DNA of 64,000 bases from Siminovitchia thermophila (GCF_016909185.1 NZ_JAFBFH010000001.1:286565-350564); one strand, 5' to 3'. Counted from the stretch's first letter, positions 34,457-43,773 are shown. The notes: generated from the letters alone by a model not told the origin. A program made the numbers and translations.

Positions 34457-35695
34457 TTAATATCCCGCTTCAATTAGCTGCTGTACTATAGATTTACCAA
34501 TAATCTCTCCTAATTTGGGTGGAACAGCATTTCCTATAATTGTATATTTAGCTGATACTGAATCTCCGACAAAAATGTAATTATCGGGAAATGATTGAAT
34601 TCTAGCAATCTCCCTGACAGAATATCTTCTATCCTCCAAAGGATGTAAAATCCCACTATTTTCAGGGGTACTAGCAGCTGTGATTGTTCCATTAATCTCA
34701 TTTCTAGCAAACCTTCTATAGAAATTAGGAGAACGATATTTTTTCATATTATCCCTAATCTTTTTTAATCTCTCAGGTAAATGTTCGTATGGGATGTCTT
34801 TCCATGAACCTCCCTCAGGAATGAATGGGACTAGTTTCTTGCTCTGAGGAGACAACTCCCACACCTCATTTTGATTAGGTAATCCTTCAACACCTTTTAA
34901 TACATATCCTACAGTTAACTTTTCAGGATCATAATCAATTGGTTCTGGAAATTCATAATCAATGTTTATATCGCTTCTAATGCCGATAATTATAACTCGA
35001 AATCTATTTTGTGGCACTCCATAGTTGCTAGCTTTTAAAAGTTTATATTTAACTTTATAACCAGGCTCTGTGTTTTCTAATAGAGTAACAATAGAATCCA
35101 TTAATTTGGAGCCATCTTTATTTTTCATAGATAATAAGCCACGAACATTTTCCATGATAACAACTTTTGGCTTTTTGGCATTTATAACCTTTAATACTTC
35201 CAAATATAAATTTCCTCTGTCATCTTTTGTACCTAATCTGTTACCTGCACTTGAAAATGGTTGACAGGGAAAACCAGCTACAACTACATCAGCATTCGGC
35301 ATATCGTTAGCATTAATTTTTGTGATATCTTCTTCAGTTATCTCTCCGATATTAGCACGATAATTTTCAATTGCTGGTTTTAGAATATCATTAGCAAACA
35401 CTATGTTAAATCCAGAATTAATTAAACCTAGATCTAACCCTCCTGCTCCACTAAATAATGAAATAGTATCTAGTGACATTGATAAATCTTTTTTTTCATT
35501 TACATACTCAACAATATCTTCTAATCTACAATCTAATGTTTTACAAATACGACCTAATATTTCCATACTTACATTTTGATTTTTACTTAGACGTGATAGT
35601 GTTTGATTAGTTATTTTTGCTCTATCTCTCAATTGAGTTTTATTAATATTTTTCTCTAATATTAACTTCCATAATGGTTTATAAGAAAATGCCAA
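34457..35695 (-). CDS. HTH-fused DNA cytosine-5 methyltransferase
   Basis: This protein of about 412 residues starts with an XRE-type helix-turn-helix (KTQLRDRAKITNQTLSRLSK; LDCRLEDIVEYV). A full C5 methyltransferase follows: motif I ISLFSGAGGLDLGLINSG, IV AGFPCQPFSSAGNRLG with catalytic Cys, VI IMENVRGLL, VIII NYGVPQNRFRVIIIG, X YTIIGNAVPPKLGEIIG. TTG 35695 (LAFSYKPLW, a usual start for this HTH type) is chosen because the longer frame begins inside the predicted promoter; GTG 35704 is possible. HTH fusions in C5 methyltransferases often auto-repress. It should provide self-protection for McrBC. Confidence 0.87.
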   Translation of the reverse strand: MAFSYKPLWKLILEKNINKTQLRDRAKITNQTLSRLSKNQNVSMEILGRICKTLDCRLEDIVEYVNEKKDLSMSLDTISLFSGAGGLDLGLINSGFNIVFANDILKPAIENYRANIGEITEEDITKINANDMPNADVVVAGFPCQPFSSAGNRLGTKDDRGNLYLEVLKVINAKKPKVVIMENVRGLLSMKNKDGSKLMDSIVTLLENTEPGYKVKYKLLKASNYGVPQNRFRVIIIGIRSDINIDYEFPEPIDYDPEKLTVGYVLKGVEGLPNQNEVWELSPQSKKLVPFIPEGGSWKDIPYEHLPERLKKIRDNMKKYRSPNFYRRFARNEINGTITAASTPENSGILHPLEDRRYSVREIARIQSFPDNYIFVGDSVSAKYTIIGNAVPPKLGEIIGKSIVQQLIEAGY

Positions 35696-35727
35696 TTCAC
35701 TCACTCTTTCTAGAATAAAATTCTCTA

Positions 35728-35755
35728 TTAATAGAATATCACATTTGGATATCAA
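35728..35755 (-). promoter_or_regulatory. promoter of the methyltransferase-McrBC operon
   Basis: TTGATA (35750-35755), a 16-bp spacer and TATTAA (35728-35733) lie on the minus strand, 30-60 bases before the chosen start. Its position within the longest open frame is the reason for selecting a downstream start. Confidence 0.55.
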
Positions 35756-35852
35756 TTCAAAATGAAAACATCTGTTCTGTCAACTCCCCCCACCCAAAAG
35801 TCATCCTATCAACTCAACCCTACCTTTACTGAAAACTACTCTTCCTTTTCAG

Positions 35853-35912
35853 CAAAATAAAAATAAGATTCCCCAGCTTGGACATTCTCCAAAACCACTG
35901 GAAAACCTTATT
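35853..35912 (-). terminator. terminator of rlmCD
   Basis: Arms 35862-35876 and 35898-35912 pair over 15 bases on the minus strand with a few G-U pairs. A 21-base loop separates them, and TTTATTTT follows. It separates the rRNA methyltransferase gene from the defence operon. Confidence 0.65.
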
Positions 35913-35933
35913 CTATCAACACTTCAACTCTTC

Positions 35934-37310
35934 TTATTCATCCACCCTAGACATCAATGCTACCAACTCCACATGTGTCGTATGCGGGAACATATCCACT
36001 GGCTGCACTTGCACCGTTGCATATCCGCCATCTGTAAGAATTCGCAGATCCCGCGCCAATGTGGCCGGATTGCAGGAAACGTAGACGACTTTCTCGGGTT
36101 TCATGTCGATGATTGTTCGTAACAAGGATTCGTCGCAGCCTTTTCTTGGCGGGTCGACGACGAGGGTGTCTGCTCGCACTCCTTCCTCATACCATTTTGG
36201 AATGACGCGCTCTGCCTCCCCCACCGCGAATTTGACGTTGGAAATACCGTTTAGTTCCGCATTGCGTTTGGCGTCTTCTATTGCTTCGGGAACGATTTCG
36301 ACGCCGTACACTTTTTTGGCTTTTTGAGCCAGGAATAGTGAAATGGTGCCGATGCCGCAGTAGGCGTCGATGACGGTTTCTTTTCCTGTGAGTTGAGCGT
36401 ATTCGAGTGCTTTTTCATATAATACCTTCGTCTGTGCAGGGTTGACTTGGTAAAAAGAGCGGGCGGAAATGGCGAATTTGATATGACCGATGTAATCGTA
36501 AATGAATTCATCGCCCCAAATGACGTTTGTTTGCTCGCCGAAAATAACGTTTGTCCGCTTTGGATTGATGTTCTGGACGATTGATTTGACTTCTGGAAGC
36601 GCATCAACGATAGCTTCTACCAGTTTTTTTCGGTTGGGGATGTCTGATGTCCTTGTGATCAGGACGACCATGATGTCTCCTGTCGCCTTACCGCTTCGCA
36701 CCATGATATGCCGGAGTGTTCCTTTATGCGTCTTCTCGTTGTACGCCCTGAGTCCAAATTGGCTGCAAATCGCTTTGATTTTCTGAAGCACAACATCATT
36801 TTCTTCTTGCTGGATGAGGCATGCTTCCATGTCAATGATGTCATGTGTGCGCTGTTTGTAAAAGCCGCCGACAAGCCCCCCTTCCCGCTCCCCAATCGGC
36901 ACTTGCGCCTTGTTCCTGTACCGCCACGGATCGTCCATACCCAACACGGGATGAACAGGAACGCTATCGAGCTTCCCAATTCGTTGCATGGCCTCCCGTA
37001 CTTGTTTTTCTTTAGCAAGGAGCTGTCCTTGATACTTCATGTGCTGAAGTTGGCAGCCGCCGCATTCTTCATAAATGGGACAAGCTGGAGCCACCCGGAA
37101 CTCGCTCTTTTCCTGCAGTTCAACGAGCCGTCCAAACCCGTATCCTTTATTTAATTTTGTTGCTTGTATTTTCGCTTTTTCTCCTGGGAGCACACCGGCA
37201 ATAAAAAGCGGGTAGCCGTCTATTTTTGCCACGCCTTTTCCGTCATGCGTCAAGTCTTCCACATAAACGTCATAATACTCATTTTTTCGAATGTCTGGAT
37301 GTTTGTTCAT
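35934..37310 (-). CDS. rlmCD: 23S rRNA (uracil-5-)-methyltransferase RlmCD/RlmD
   Basis: This 458-residue enzyme begins with a TRAM RNA-binding domain ([20 protein letters not shown]). The four-Cys iron-sulfur region [20 protein letters not shown] includes three of the ligands. The methyltransferase core has [34 protein letters not shown] and the catalytic-Cys motif [15 protein letters not shown]. In B. subtilis RlmCD makes m5U747 and m5U1939 with SAM. In B. subtilis the gene follows dgkB directly; here about 13 kb of other genes separates them. The 5' side is flanked by a short repeat also seen at 41127. Confidence 0.93.
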   Translation of the reverse strand: MNKHPDIRKNEYYDVYVEDLTHDGKGVAKIDGYPLFIAGVLPGEKAKIQATKLNKGYGFGRLVELQEKSEFRVAPACPIYEECGGCQLQHMKYQGQLLAKEKQVREAMQRIGKLDSVPVHPVLGMDDPWRYRNKAQVPIGEREGGLVGGFYKQRTHDIIDMEACLIQQEENDVVLQKIKAICSQFGLRAYNEKTHKGTLRHIMVRSGKATGDIMVVLITRTSDIPNRKKLVEAIVDALPEVKSIVQNINPKRTNVIFGEQTNVIWGDEFIYDYIGHIKFAISARSFYQVNPAQTKVLYEKALEYAQLTGKETVIDAYCGIGTISLFLAQKAKKVYGVEIVPEAIEDAKRNAELNGISNVKFAVGEAERVIPKWYEEGVRADTLVVDPPRKGCDESLLRTIIDMKPEKVVYVSCNPATLARDLRILTDGGYATVQVQPVDMFPHTTHVELVALMSRVDE

Positions 37311-37690
37311 GATTTACGCCTTCTTCTTTGCAGTTTGCTGATAAGATTGTAACATACATCACCGAGGGAGTCGTAATTCCAGCCATAACAGCTTCTCAAT
37401 CAGTGAGAATAAGCCGACAGGAATAGGTTAAGATTCTTAGTCGTAAACCTCAATTTCCGCAAAACAATGGCAAGATCGCAGCATCATCAAGCAGCACAGT
37501 CCTTGAAAAAGCACACACTTTTTCTTCGTTCGATGCCGATGTTGTTAAAGCTTTCTTTGTTCTGACGTGCGCTTGCACTCGTACATCCTGTAATCGCCCC
37601 CCTTGAAAAAAATGCGATTCGATGTATCTATGGCCGAAGTTTTTTTCTTACCCTGCTTATCAGGACGAATCATCCTTTGACGAGCTTTTC
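37311..37690. other. gap without a recognisable gene
   Basis: Nothing coding is supported. The only feature noted is the short element at 37324-37350 (TTCTTTGCAGTTTGCTG plus AAGATTGTA), which recurs at 41127. Confidence 0.4.
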
Positions 37691-37695
37691 GTTAC

Positions 37696-38160
37696 TGCCA
37701 ATTGATCCTGTATAAACTGAAACTTCAATCAGCGAAGGCTTTTCATTCACGTTGATTGCTAGTCAAGACAATCGGACTTTTACTGGCAGATGGATCACTC
37801 ACCCCGATACTGTCAGTTAAAGCGGGATTAGGAGAAATTCCAATCAGCTAAGGCTTGTATTCACGCTGTTTGCTAGTCAAGACAATCGGACTTTTACTGG
37901 CAGATGGATCACTCACCCCGATACTGTCAGTTAAAGCGGGATTAGGAGAAATTCCAATCAGCTAAGGCTTGTATTCACGCTGTTTGCTAGTCAAGACAAT
38001 CGGACTTTTACTGGCAAATGGACTACTCACCCCGTTACTGCCAATTAAAGCGGGATTAGGAGAAATTCCAATCAGCGAAGGCTTTTTATTCACGTTGATT
38101 GCTAGTCAAGACAATCGGACTTTTACTGGCAGATGGATCACTCATTCCGTTACTGCCAGT
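37696..38160. repeat. 114-bp tandem repeat array
   Basis: Four copies begin with GCTAGTCAAGACAATCGG at 37758, 37872, 37986 and 38101, spaced 114, 114 and 115 bp. A degenerate half unit lies upstream (about 37696-37757). Copies 1 and 2 are almost identical; copy 3 has a few substitutions and copy 4 is cut short at about 38160. Each has stops in all frames I checked when continued, so the array is unlikely to encode a protein. It lies between rlmCD and the DUF3298-type gene. Confidence 0.85.
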
Positions 38161-38243
38161 TGATGCAGGATAAAACTCGCCTGATACACGTCGGCCCATT
38201 GGTTGAATATGATACGTTAAAACGATGTGGAGTTGTGTATGCC

Positions 38244-38864
38244 ATGCTGAACGCCTTGCCGGTAAACATTCAAACGAGTAAAGCATACTTTGGCCCTCAG
38301 CAATCTGTTTTTTATCCCCAAGTGTCTGAAATGAAAAATCGCGATTTGGAAAAAATGATCAATCGAACGATCATGCAGCAAACAAAACAGCTCATTCAGC
38401 AGCAAGCGGGTGATATACCGACACCGATAGAAGAGATGATCGGCTCTTATGAAATCAAGAACAATCAACGCAACATTCTTAGCATGTCATTATCCAATTA
38501 TGCTTACCACTACCATGCCGCCCATGGCATGACGTATATTAAATCTTTAACATTTGACTTAAAAAAAGGAAAGCTTTGTGCTCTTCAAAACTTATTTAAA
38601 CCGGGAAGCGATTATGTTGAAAGACTTTCGGCCATCATTCAATCACAAATAAAGCAACGCAACATCCCTCTTCTCAATGGCCAAGTACGCATTGGGCCGA
38701 ACCAGGATTTTTACATTGCGGACAAAGCGCTCGTCATCTTTTTTCAATTGTATGAAATCACCCCATATGTCTTTGGCTTTCCCATGTTTCCCATCTCTGT
38801 GTATGATATACAGGACATCATTGACGAAAATGGACCGCTTGGCCGAATGGCCGTCAATAATTAA
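38244..38864 (+). CDS. DUF3298/DUF4163-type protein
   Basis: This 206-residue protein has the DUF3298 C-terminal pattern: HGMTYIKSLTFDLKKGKLCA, LQNLFKPGSDYVERLSAIIQ, and FYIADKALVIFFQLYEITPY. The related extracytoplasmic domain in RsiV binds lysozyme, but no membrane segment or signal peptide is visible here. The start is uncertain: ATG 38244 has GGAG 11 bases upstream, and the open frame extends back into the repeat array. Two DNA strands of repeat could have replaced an original N-terminal part. Confidence 0.6.
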   Translation: MLNALPVNIQTSKAYFGPQQSVFYPQVSEMKNRDLEKMINRTIMQQTKQLIQQQAGDIPTPIEEMIGSYEIKNNQRNILSMSLSNYAYHYHAAHGMTYIKSLTFDLKKGKLCALQNLFKPGSDYVERLSAIIQSQIKQRNIPLLNGQVRIGPNQDFYIADKALVIFFQLYEITPYVFGFPMFPISVYDIQDIIDENGPLGRMAVNN

Positions 38865-38991
38865 GGACAGGTCAGCAAGATTATAAAAAATAGAGAATTT
38901 TTCTACCTTTACAAAACTTCATAGATCATTAACAATATTTTAAAATGAACCCCTTAAAATAGATGTATAAATAGACAAAGAAGGTGCATAC

Positions 38992-39870
38992 ATGAACCAC
39001 TCATCGTCTTTCCTTTCTTGGGCCGATCATTTTATTTCCTACTTAAAGTATTTACATTATCGACTCAAGAAAGAGAGTTTGTATCATAAAAGATTTATGA
39101 TGCTGCAAAAGATTATGCGAAACCAATTATTGGACACCTTCTTTCAGCCCATTGTCTGCCTGCAATCCGGTACAACGATAGGGTATGAAGCTTTGAACCG
39201 ACCGGCGCCTTCAAAGTGGTTCCCCAGCACTGAAAGTTTTTACGATTTTGTCGGACAAACAGATCAAGTTTTCTTGTTTGATTATTTTTGCAGAAATATT
39301 TCTTTGCAACGCTTTATGGAGTTGTCTGAACATCTTGAAGCCCGTGAGGATACATTGCTTTTTATTAATATACATCCCCATGTTTTACTCGATTCCAGCT
39401 ATCATAGCGGGGAAACACTAGGTCTTTTGCAGGATTTGGGAATTGATCCGGGAAACATTGTATTGGAATTGACAGAAAGAAGTGCAGTGACTGATTTCGT
39501 CCAGTTTGAACAAGTTCTCTCCAACTATCGTTCACAAGGCTTCCGTATTGCCGTAGATGATATGGGGGCAGGATATAACAGCTTGAAAACACTCGTTCAT
39601 TTAAAGCCGGAATTTATCAAGCTTGACAAATCATTGACTCAAAATATTGATCAAAACAACGCGCAACAGCAAATGGTTACGTTAATCATTGAGTTTGCCA
39701 AAAAGACAATGACACATGTGATTGCGGAAGGTATTGAAAGGGTGGAAGATCTTGCCTATTTGAGCTACAAAGAAGTGGATTTTGGCCAAGGATATGCTTT
39801 GGGCAAGCCTAAAAAGGAGGTTATGCCGGGGAAGATCCCAGATTTTTTTCAAAAACGGAAAATATTGTGA
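38992..39870 (+). CDS. EAL-domain c-di-GMP phosphodiesterase
   Basis: This 292-residue cytosolic protein has about 55 residues before an EAL domain. Catalytic features appear intact: TIGYEALNRP (EAL), LFINIHPHVL (Asn), IVLELTERS (Glu), RIAVDDMGAGYNSL (Asp-Asp), FIKLDKSL (Lys), VIAEGIE (Glu) and GQGYALGKP (Gln). It should hydrolyse c-di-GMP to pGpG. The start follows GAAGGTG. It is followed after 13 bases by a CBS-GGDEF gene, so opposing activities are made together. Confidence 0.92.
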   Translation: MNHSSSFLSWADHFISYLKYLHYRLKKESLYHKRFMMLQKIMRNQLLDTFFQPIVCLQSGTTIGYEALNRPAPSKWFPSTESFYDFVGQTDQVFLFDYFCRNISLQRFMELSEHLEAREDTLLFINIHPHVLLDSSYHSGETLGLLQDLGIDPGNIVLELTERSAVTDFVQFEQVLSNYRSQGFRIAVDDMGAGYNSLKTLVHLKPEFIKLDKSLTQNIDQNNAQQQMVTLIIEFAKKTMTHVIAEGIERVEDLAYLSYKEVDFGQGYALGKPKKEVMPGKIPDFFQKRKIL

Positions 39871-39883
39871 GAAAGGTGAGCGT

Positions 39884-40831
39884 ATGGCAACACATATCGG
39901 TGAGATCGCTGAACCAGTCCCTTGTATTTCCCCAGATACAAAAAGCCAAGAGGTTGATAAAATTTTTAGCGAAAACCATCAATTGCAAGGAATTGTTGTC
40001 ATAGAACAAGGCATACCGATCGGACTGATTACAAAAATACAGTTCTATCAAAAAATTGGCACACTGTACGGTTATCATTTATATATGGGAAGACCGATTC
40101 CATTATTGGGACCCAAAAAACCCCTCATCGCACATTATTATGACTCTATTACAGAAGTAAGTAAATTGGCAATGTCACGCAAGGAAGAAAAACTTTACGA
40201 TTATGTCGTCATCATTCAAGATCATAAGTTTGTAGAAATTGTGAGAATTCAAAGGCTGCTCATGAAGTTAGTCGAAATTCAAGTGGAAATTGCAAGCTAT
40301 TTAAATCCTTTAAGAGGTTTTCCCGGCAATCATATTATCGAGGCAAAGCTGAAAGAAATCATTGGAAAAGAACCATTCAGCATACTGTACTTTGATCTCG
40401 ATCATTTTAAAGAATATAACGATACATATGGTTTTAAAAGAGGAGATGACCTCCTTAAATCGACTGCAGAATTGTTGAAAAGGATTATTGTACAAAATGG
40501 CGTTTTTCTGGGGCATATCGGCGGAGATGATTTTATCGCTATTTTAAATCATTATCATTATCAATTCAGCTTTGAAAAAATAATTGAAGAATATGGTAAA
40601 ATGATCACGTCATTTTATAGTCCCGTTCATCTGTTGCAACAATATGTTGTCACCGATAATCGTTTAGGCGTGCTGGAAGAAGTATCGCTCGTTTCATTGT
40701 CCATAGCGGTCGCCACAAATGAAGCACAGCAGTTTAACAGTATAGAAGAATTGGCCGAATTTGCAGCGGTAGTAAAAAAGCGCTGTAAAAAGGTGAAAGG
40801 TAGCTGCTATTATGTGAATGACAGCCATTAG
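39884..40831 (+). CDS. CBS-GGDEF diguanylate cyclase
   Basis: This 315-residue protein has a tandem CBS region (about 1-130: MATHIGEIAEPVPCISPDTK, GIVVIEQGIPIGLITKIQFY). A GGDEF domain follows (ILYFDLDHFKEYNDTYGFKR; active site LGHIGGDDFIAIL). GGDDF in place of GGDEF is seen in active cyclases, so activity is likely. CBS domains usually bind adenine nucleotides, suggesting energy-state control. ATG 39884 follows AGAAAGGTGAG. EAL-CBS-GGDEF single-chain proteins exist; here the two halves are separate genes. Confidence 0.9.
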   Translation: MATHIGEIAEPVPCISPDTKSQEVDKIFSENHQLQGIVVIEQGIPIGLITKIQFYQKIGTLYGYHLYMGRPIPLLGPKKPLIAHYYDSITEVSKLAMSRKEEKLYDYVVIIQDHKFVEIVRIQRLLMKLVEIQVEIASYLNPLRGFPGNHIIEAKLKEIIGKEPFSILYFDLDHFKEYNDTYGFKRGDDLLKSTAELLKRIIVQNGVFLGHIGGDDFIAILNHYHYQFSFEKIIEEYGKMITSFYSPVHLLQQYVVTDNRLGVLEEVSLVSLSIAVATNEAQQFNSIEELAEFAAVVKKRCKKVKGSCYYVNDSH

Positions 40832-41199
40832 GCGATTATGGTATCACAACGCCTTTCTTCCGGCTTGATATGTGCTTCCATATAGATGTTGTATGGGAGC
40901 ACCGGGTCCCGCCTTGCTCCTAGCCAACCTTACAGTGCCTTGCACCGGGATATCATCATGTTTCTCTATATGGTTCCCATGCATCGCGGTGGCCGCCGCT
41001 TCTCTTTCTTCTCCCCCTTCTCTTGAAAATCTTCATCCGAACTCATACTTTTTTTCGATTTCCCAGCATGGCTCCAGCTTCAAACTACATATGTTTTTAC
41101 TATTGATTGTTCGCGTATCCACCCACTTCTTTGCAGTTTGCTGTGAAGATTGTATGATAAGTACTGGATTCGTAATTATGATGACTAAGGTGTGTGAAT
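40832..41199. other. gap with one hairpin and a dispersed repeat
   Basis: An 11-bp inverted repeat with one G-U pair (40872-40882 with 40892-40902) lies after the cyclase gene but has no T-run. The 17-bp element TTCTTTGCAGTTTGCTG recurs here at 41127-41143, matching 37324-37340 in the same orientation. No gene is supported. Confidence 0.4.
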
Positions 41200-41973
41200 A
41201 TGAAAGAAACAGGAAGCAAAATTAACAGTCTGGAAAAAGCATTGGCTCTGCTGGATTTATTCTCCGAAGAAGTCGCCTCTCTGACATTAGATGAAATCGT
41301 TGCATTATCGGGCTACTCAAAATCAACCGTTTTTCGGATGGTCAGTTCCTTTGAAAAGTTCGGATATTTATCGAAGGTACAAAAAGGAGGCGAAATGAAA
41401 ATATCGTTGGGGATGCGTTTCCTTGAAAAAAGCCGCTATGTTTCCTCCCAGTTAGAAATAAAAAGAGCGGCAAAGATGCCGATGCTACAGTTGCGGCAAA
41501 AGACCGGGCTTTCTGTTCAACTTGCCGTCAAATCGGGTTTGGATGCCATTTATATTGAGCAATTTGAATCTATGAAAGCCGTACGTGTTTATCCCCAGGT
41601 GGGCCGAAAAGTTCCTTTATATGCCGCTGCCTGTCCACGGGTGTTGCTCTCCGGTCTGAGCGAAAAAGATATTCGGACTTATATTCGTAATCAAGAGCTT
41701 TCCTCCTTTACTGAACAAACTTTAAATGAAAAAGAAGAGCTCCTGAACGAAATGATGAAAATAAAAGAACAAGGCTATTCGATCAGTAAGGGTGAGCTTT
41801 ACTCTGGAACTTTAGCCATTGCCGTACCGATCTACCACCCTCCGGGCCATATTGTGGCCGCTTTGAGTGTTATTGGATTGGAGCAAGATTTTGAAACCGA
41901 AAGCTTGGAACATTTCTTACAGCTTTTAAACGATGCTTCCAAAAAAATAACAGATTATTTGACTTCCAAATGA
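41200..41973 (+). CDS. IclR-family transcriptional regulator
   Basis: This 257-residue protein has an N-terminal winged HTH (SLEKALALLDLFSEEVASLT; EIVALSGYSKSTVFRMVSSF) and a C-terminal IclR effector domain (LAVKSGLDAIYIEQFESMKA, QGYSISKGELYSGTLAIAVP). ATG 41200 follows AAGGTG; an upstream GTG in the same frame is less likely. It precedes the permease and creatininase-family genes on the same strand but is separated by a strong terminator and a promoter. It probably regulates them in response to a small organic acid or amide. Confidence 0.9.
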   Translation: MKETGSKINSLEKALALLDLFSEEVASLTLDEIVALSGYSKSTVFRMVSSFEKFGYLSKVQKGGEMKISLGMRFLEKSRYVSSQLEIKRAAKMPMLQLRQKTGLSVQLAVKSGLDAIYIEQFESMKAVRVYPQVGRKVPLYAAACPRVLLSGLSEKDIRTYIRNQELSSFTEQTLNEKEELLNEMMKIKEQGYSISKGELYSGTLAIAVPIYHPPGHIVAALSVIGLEQDFETESLEHFLQLLNDASKKITDYLTSK

Positions 41974-41979
41974 TAAAGC

Positions 41980-42022
41980 AGCTTGTAGAGAAAGGATGAG
42001 ATTTTCTCTACAAGCTTTTTTT
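41980..42022 (+). terminator. Rho-independent terminator after the IclR gene
   Basis: A perfect 14-bp stem (41980-41993 with 42003-42016) is followed by a seven-base T-run. It ends the regulator transcript. Confidence 0.9.
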
Positions 42023-42298
42023 AGGATAATTGTAAAAAATATGGATTCATCCCGACCTTTGATACAAGCCCTGCAAGCCATCCTTATACGTATTGGATGT
42101 AATGCAGGTTTTGAAAACAATCCCTGGTAGAACAGTATGTTCAGCACTCACATGTTTCCGTCATCATTGGTGTAAATGGCTGTAGTAATAGCTTCACTAA
42201 TATAACGAAGCGCTTCTTTTGCTCTTTTTCATTATCGAAGTGTTATGTCGGCGAAGCTGGCCTCGGCTGAGATTTTTTACGTTAACACAAAACAGTTA

Positions 42299-42360
42299 TT
42301 GATTATAATTCACGCCGTGTTAAAATATAACTAAATTCGTATTATGGAATTACTATTTCA
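42299..42360 (+). promoter_or_regulatory. promoter and candidate IclR operator of the permease operon
   Basis: TTGATT (42299-42304), a 16-bp spacer and TAAAAT (42321-42326) form a good promoter. About 20 bases downstream lies an imperfect palindrome TGGAAT...ATTTCA (42345-42360), resembling IclR-family sites, placed where binding would block transcription. Confidence 0.45.
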
Positions 42361-42384
42361 CAATGCGGAATATGGGGGTTAAAA

Positions 42385-43773
42385 ATGTCTGTTCAAAAAG
42401 TACACGCGGACGGGGCCCAAGGCGCAAAGCTGTCTAGAGGCCTCGGTTTTATTGATTTATGGAGCGTTGGTGTCGGCGCTTTAATTGGCGGCGGAATTTT
42501 CACCGTCATTGGCCCGGCCGCAGCGCAGGCGGGGCCGGCATTGTTCGTTGCCTTTTTAATTGCGGGAGTAGTAGCATTGCTCTCCAGCTTGAGTTATGCA
42601 GAAATGGCTTCACTATGGCCATATGAAGGAGCATCTTATGCCTATTCAAAGTTTGCTTTTTTGCCCATTTCCAAAGATTTGGCACAATGGATGGCATTGC
42701 TCTGTTCTATGCTCTATTTCTTATCTTTTGCGTTTGCCGCAGGTGCGGTCAATATGGGGTTTGCCGGCTATTTTCAATATTTATTCCCTTCGCTTTCACC
42801 CCAATTCGTCGCACCAATTGTTTCGGTTTTAATTACTCTGCTGTTACTGGCCGGTATTAAAACGACTGGGAAAGTGAATACCATTTTTTCCATTATTCAA
42901 GTCGCGGCTTTATTTGTCATTTCAATTATCGCCATGTTCTCCAATCCGTCTGGTCCTTTCACGTATCCTGAATTTTTACCAAATGGATGGACAGGAGTCT
43001 TTGCTGCCACCGCTTTGATTGCTTTTGGACAAATGCAAGTCGAGGCTGTCCTTACACTGGGGGAAGAGGCAAAGAATCCTCGGAGGAATTTGCCTCTTGC
43101 ACAAATTTCGGCTTTGGCAACGGTCGTTGTTTTGTATATATGCACCGGATATGGGGTCGTTTCCGCCGCCGACATTAAAGCGTTAAGTGAATCATCGGCT
43201 CCCCTTTCACTGGCTGTTGAAAAAGTGCTTCCAGTTGGAGGGGCCATGCTCATTTCGATTGCCGCGTTAACAGCAACTGGCACTTCGACTGTCGGGTGCC
43301 TGCTCGGTTCTTCCAGAATGCTATTTGCGGCGGCACGCGAAAAAGCCATTCCGGCGATTTTTGGAAAAGTGAATGAAAAAACGAAAGTACCAGCCAATGC
43401 CATTATTTTTACAGGTGTCATCGCTTTGGCTACAACACTGATGAGCTCTTTCGGGCTTGGACAAGCAATCTCGATTGCTGTTGGCGCCGCTGTTTTTTCC
43501 AACTGGCTGATGATGGCTTTAATGAATATCGCGCTTATCATTACAAGAATCAAACAGCCCCATTTGCGGGCATCGTTTCGCTATCCGCTCAATATCAAAA
43601 ATATTCCCGTGCTGGCGATCATTGCGACAGTTGCCGCAATGGCCATTTTGGCTTATATTGAGCCGATTCCACTGCTGATCGGAATCTCATGGGTCATCGT
43701 TATTACGATTTGGTATTTTGCCTATTCTCGAAAACGCTGGGAATTTTTAGATGAAAGTGAATTGGAAGATTAA
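42385..43773 (+). CDS. APC-family amino acid/amine permease
   Basis: This 462-residue membrane protein has 12 predicted helices. The APC signature is in the first helix: LWSVGVGALIGGGIFTVIGP, followed by GVVALLSSLSYAEMASLWPY. Later AAREKAIPAIFGKVNEKTKV is the conserved cytoplasmic loop. It should take up an amino acid, amine or amide by cation symport. It is followed after 16 bases by the creatininase-family gene, so the imported compound may be that enzyme's substrate. The specific substrate cannot be read from sequence. Confidence 0.88.
   Translation: MSVQKVHADGAQGAKLSRGLGFIDLWSVGVGALIGGGIFTVIGPAAAQAGPALFVAFLIAGVVALLSSLSYAEMASLWPYEGASYAYSKFAFLPISKDLAQWMALLCSMLYFLSFAFAAGAVNMGFAGYFQYLFPSLSPQFVAPIVSVLITLLLLAGIKTTGKVNTIFSIIQVAALFVISIIAMFSNPSGPFTYPEFLPNGWTGVFAATALIAFGQMQVEAVLTLGEEAKNPRRNLPLAQISALATVVVLYICTGYGVVSAADIKALSESSAPLSLAVEKVLPVGGAMLISIAALTATGTSTVGCLLGSSRMLFAAAREKAIPAIFGKVNEKTKVPANAIIFTGVIALATTLMSSFGLGQAISIAVGAAVFSNWLMMALMNIALIITRIKQPHLRASFRYPLNIKNIPVLAIIATVAAMAILAYIEPIPLLIGISWVIVITIWYFAYSRKRWEFLDESELED

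Noticed and set aside
37696..38160. CRISPR array
   Set aside because: The repeat period is a uniform 114-115 bp with the whole unit conserved; there are no short repeats separated by unique spacers and no cas genes.
39782..39900. EAL/GGDEF gene split by a frameshift sequencing error
   Set aside because: The EAL frame ends naturally and the CBS-GGDEF gene has its own ribosome site and ATG at a family-typical N-terminus.
42897..43553. A 218-codon minus-strand frame
   Set aside because: It lies opposite the membrane-helix-rich permease gene, which has clear APC motifs; the antisense frame has no family resemblance.
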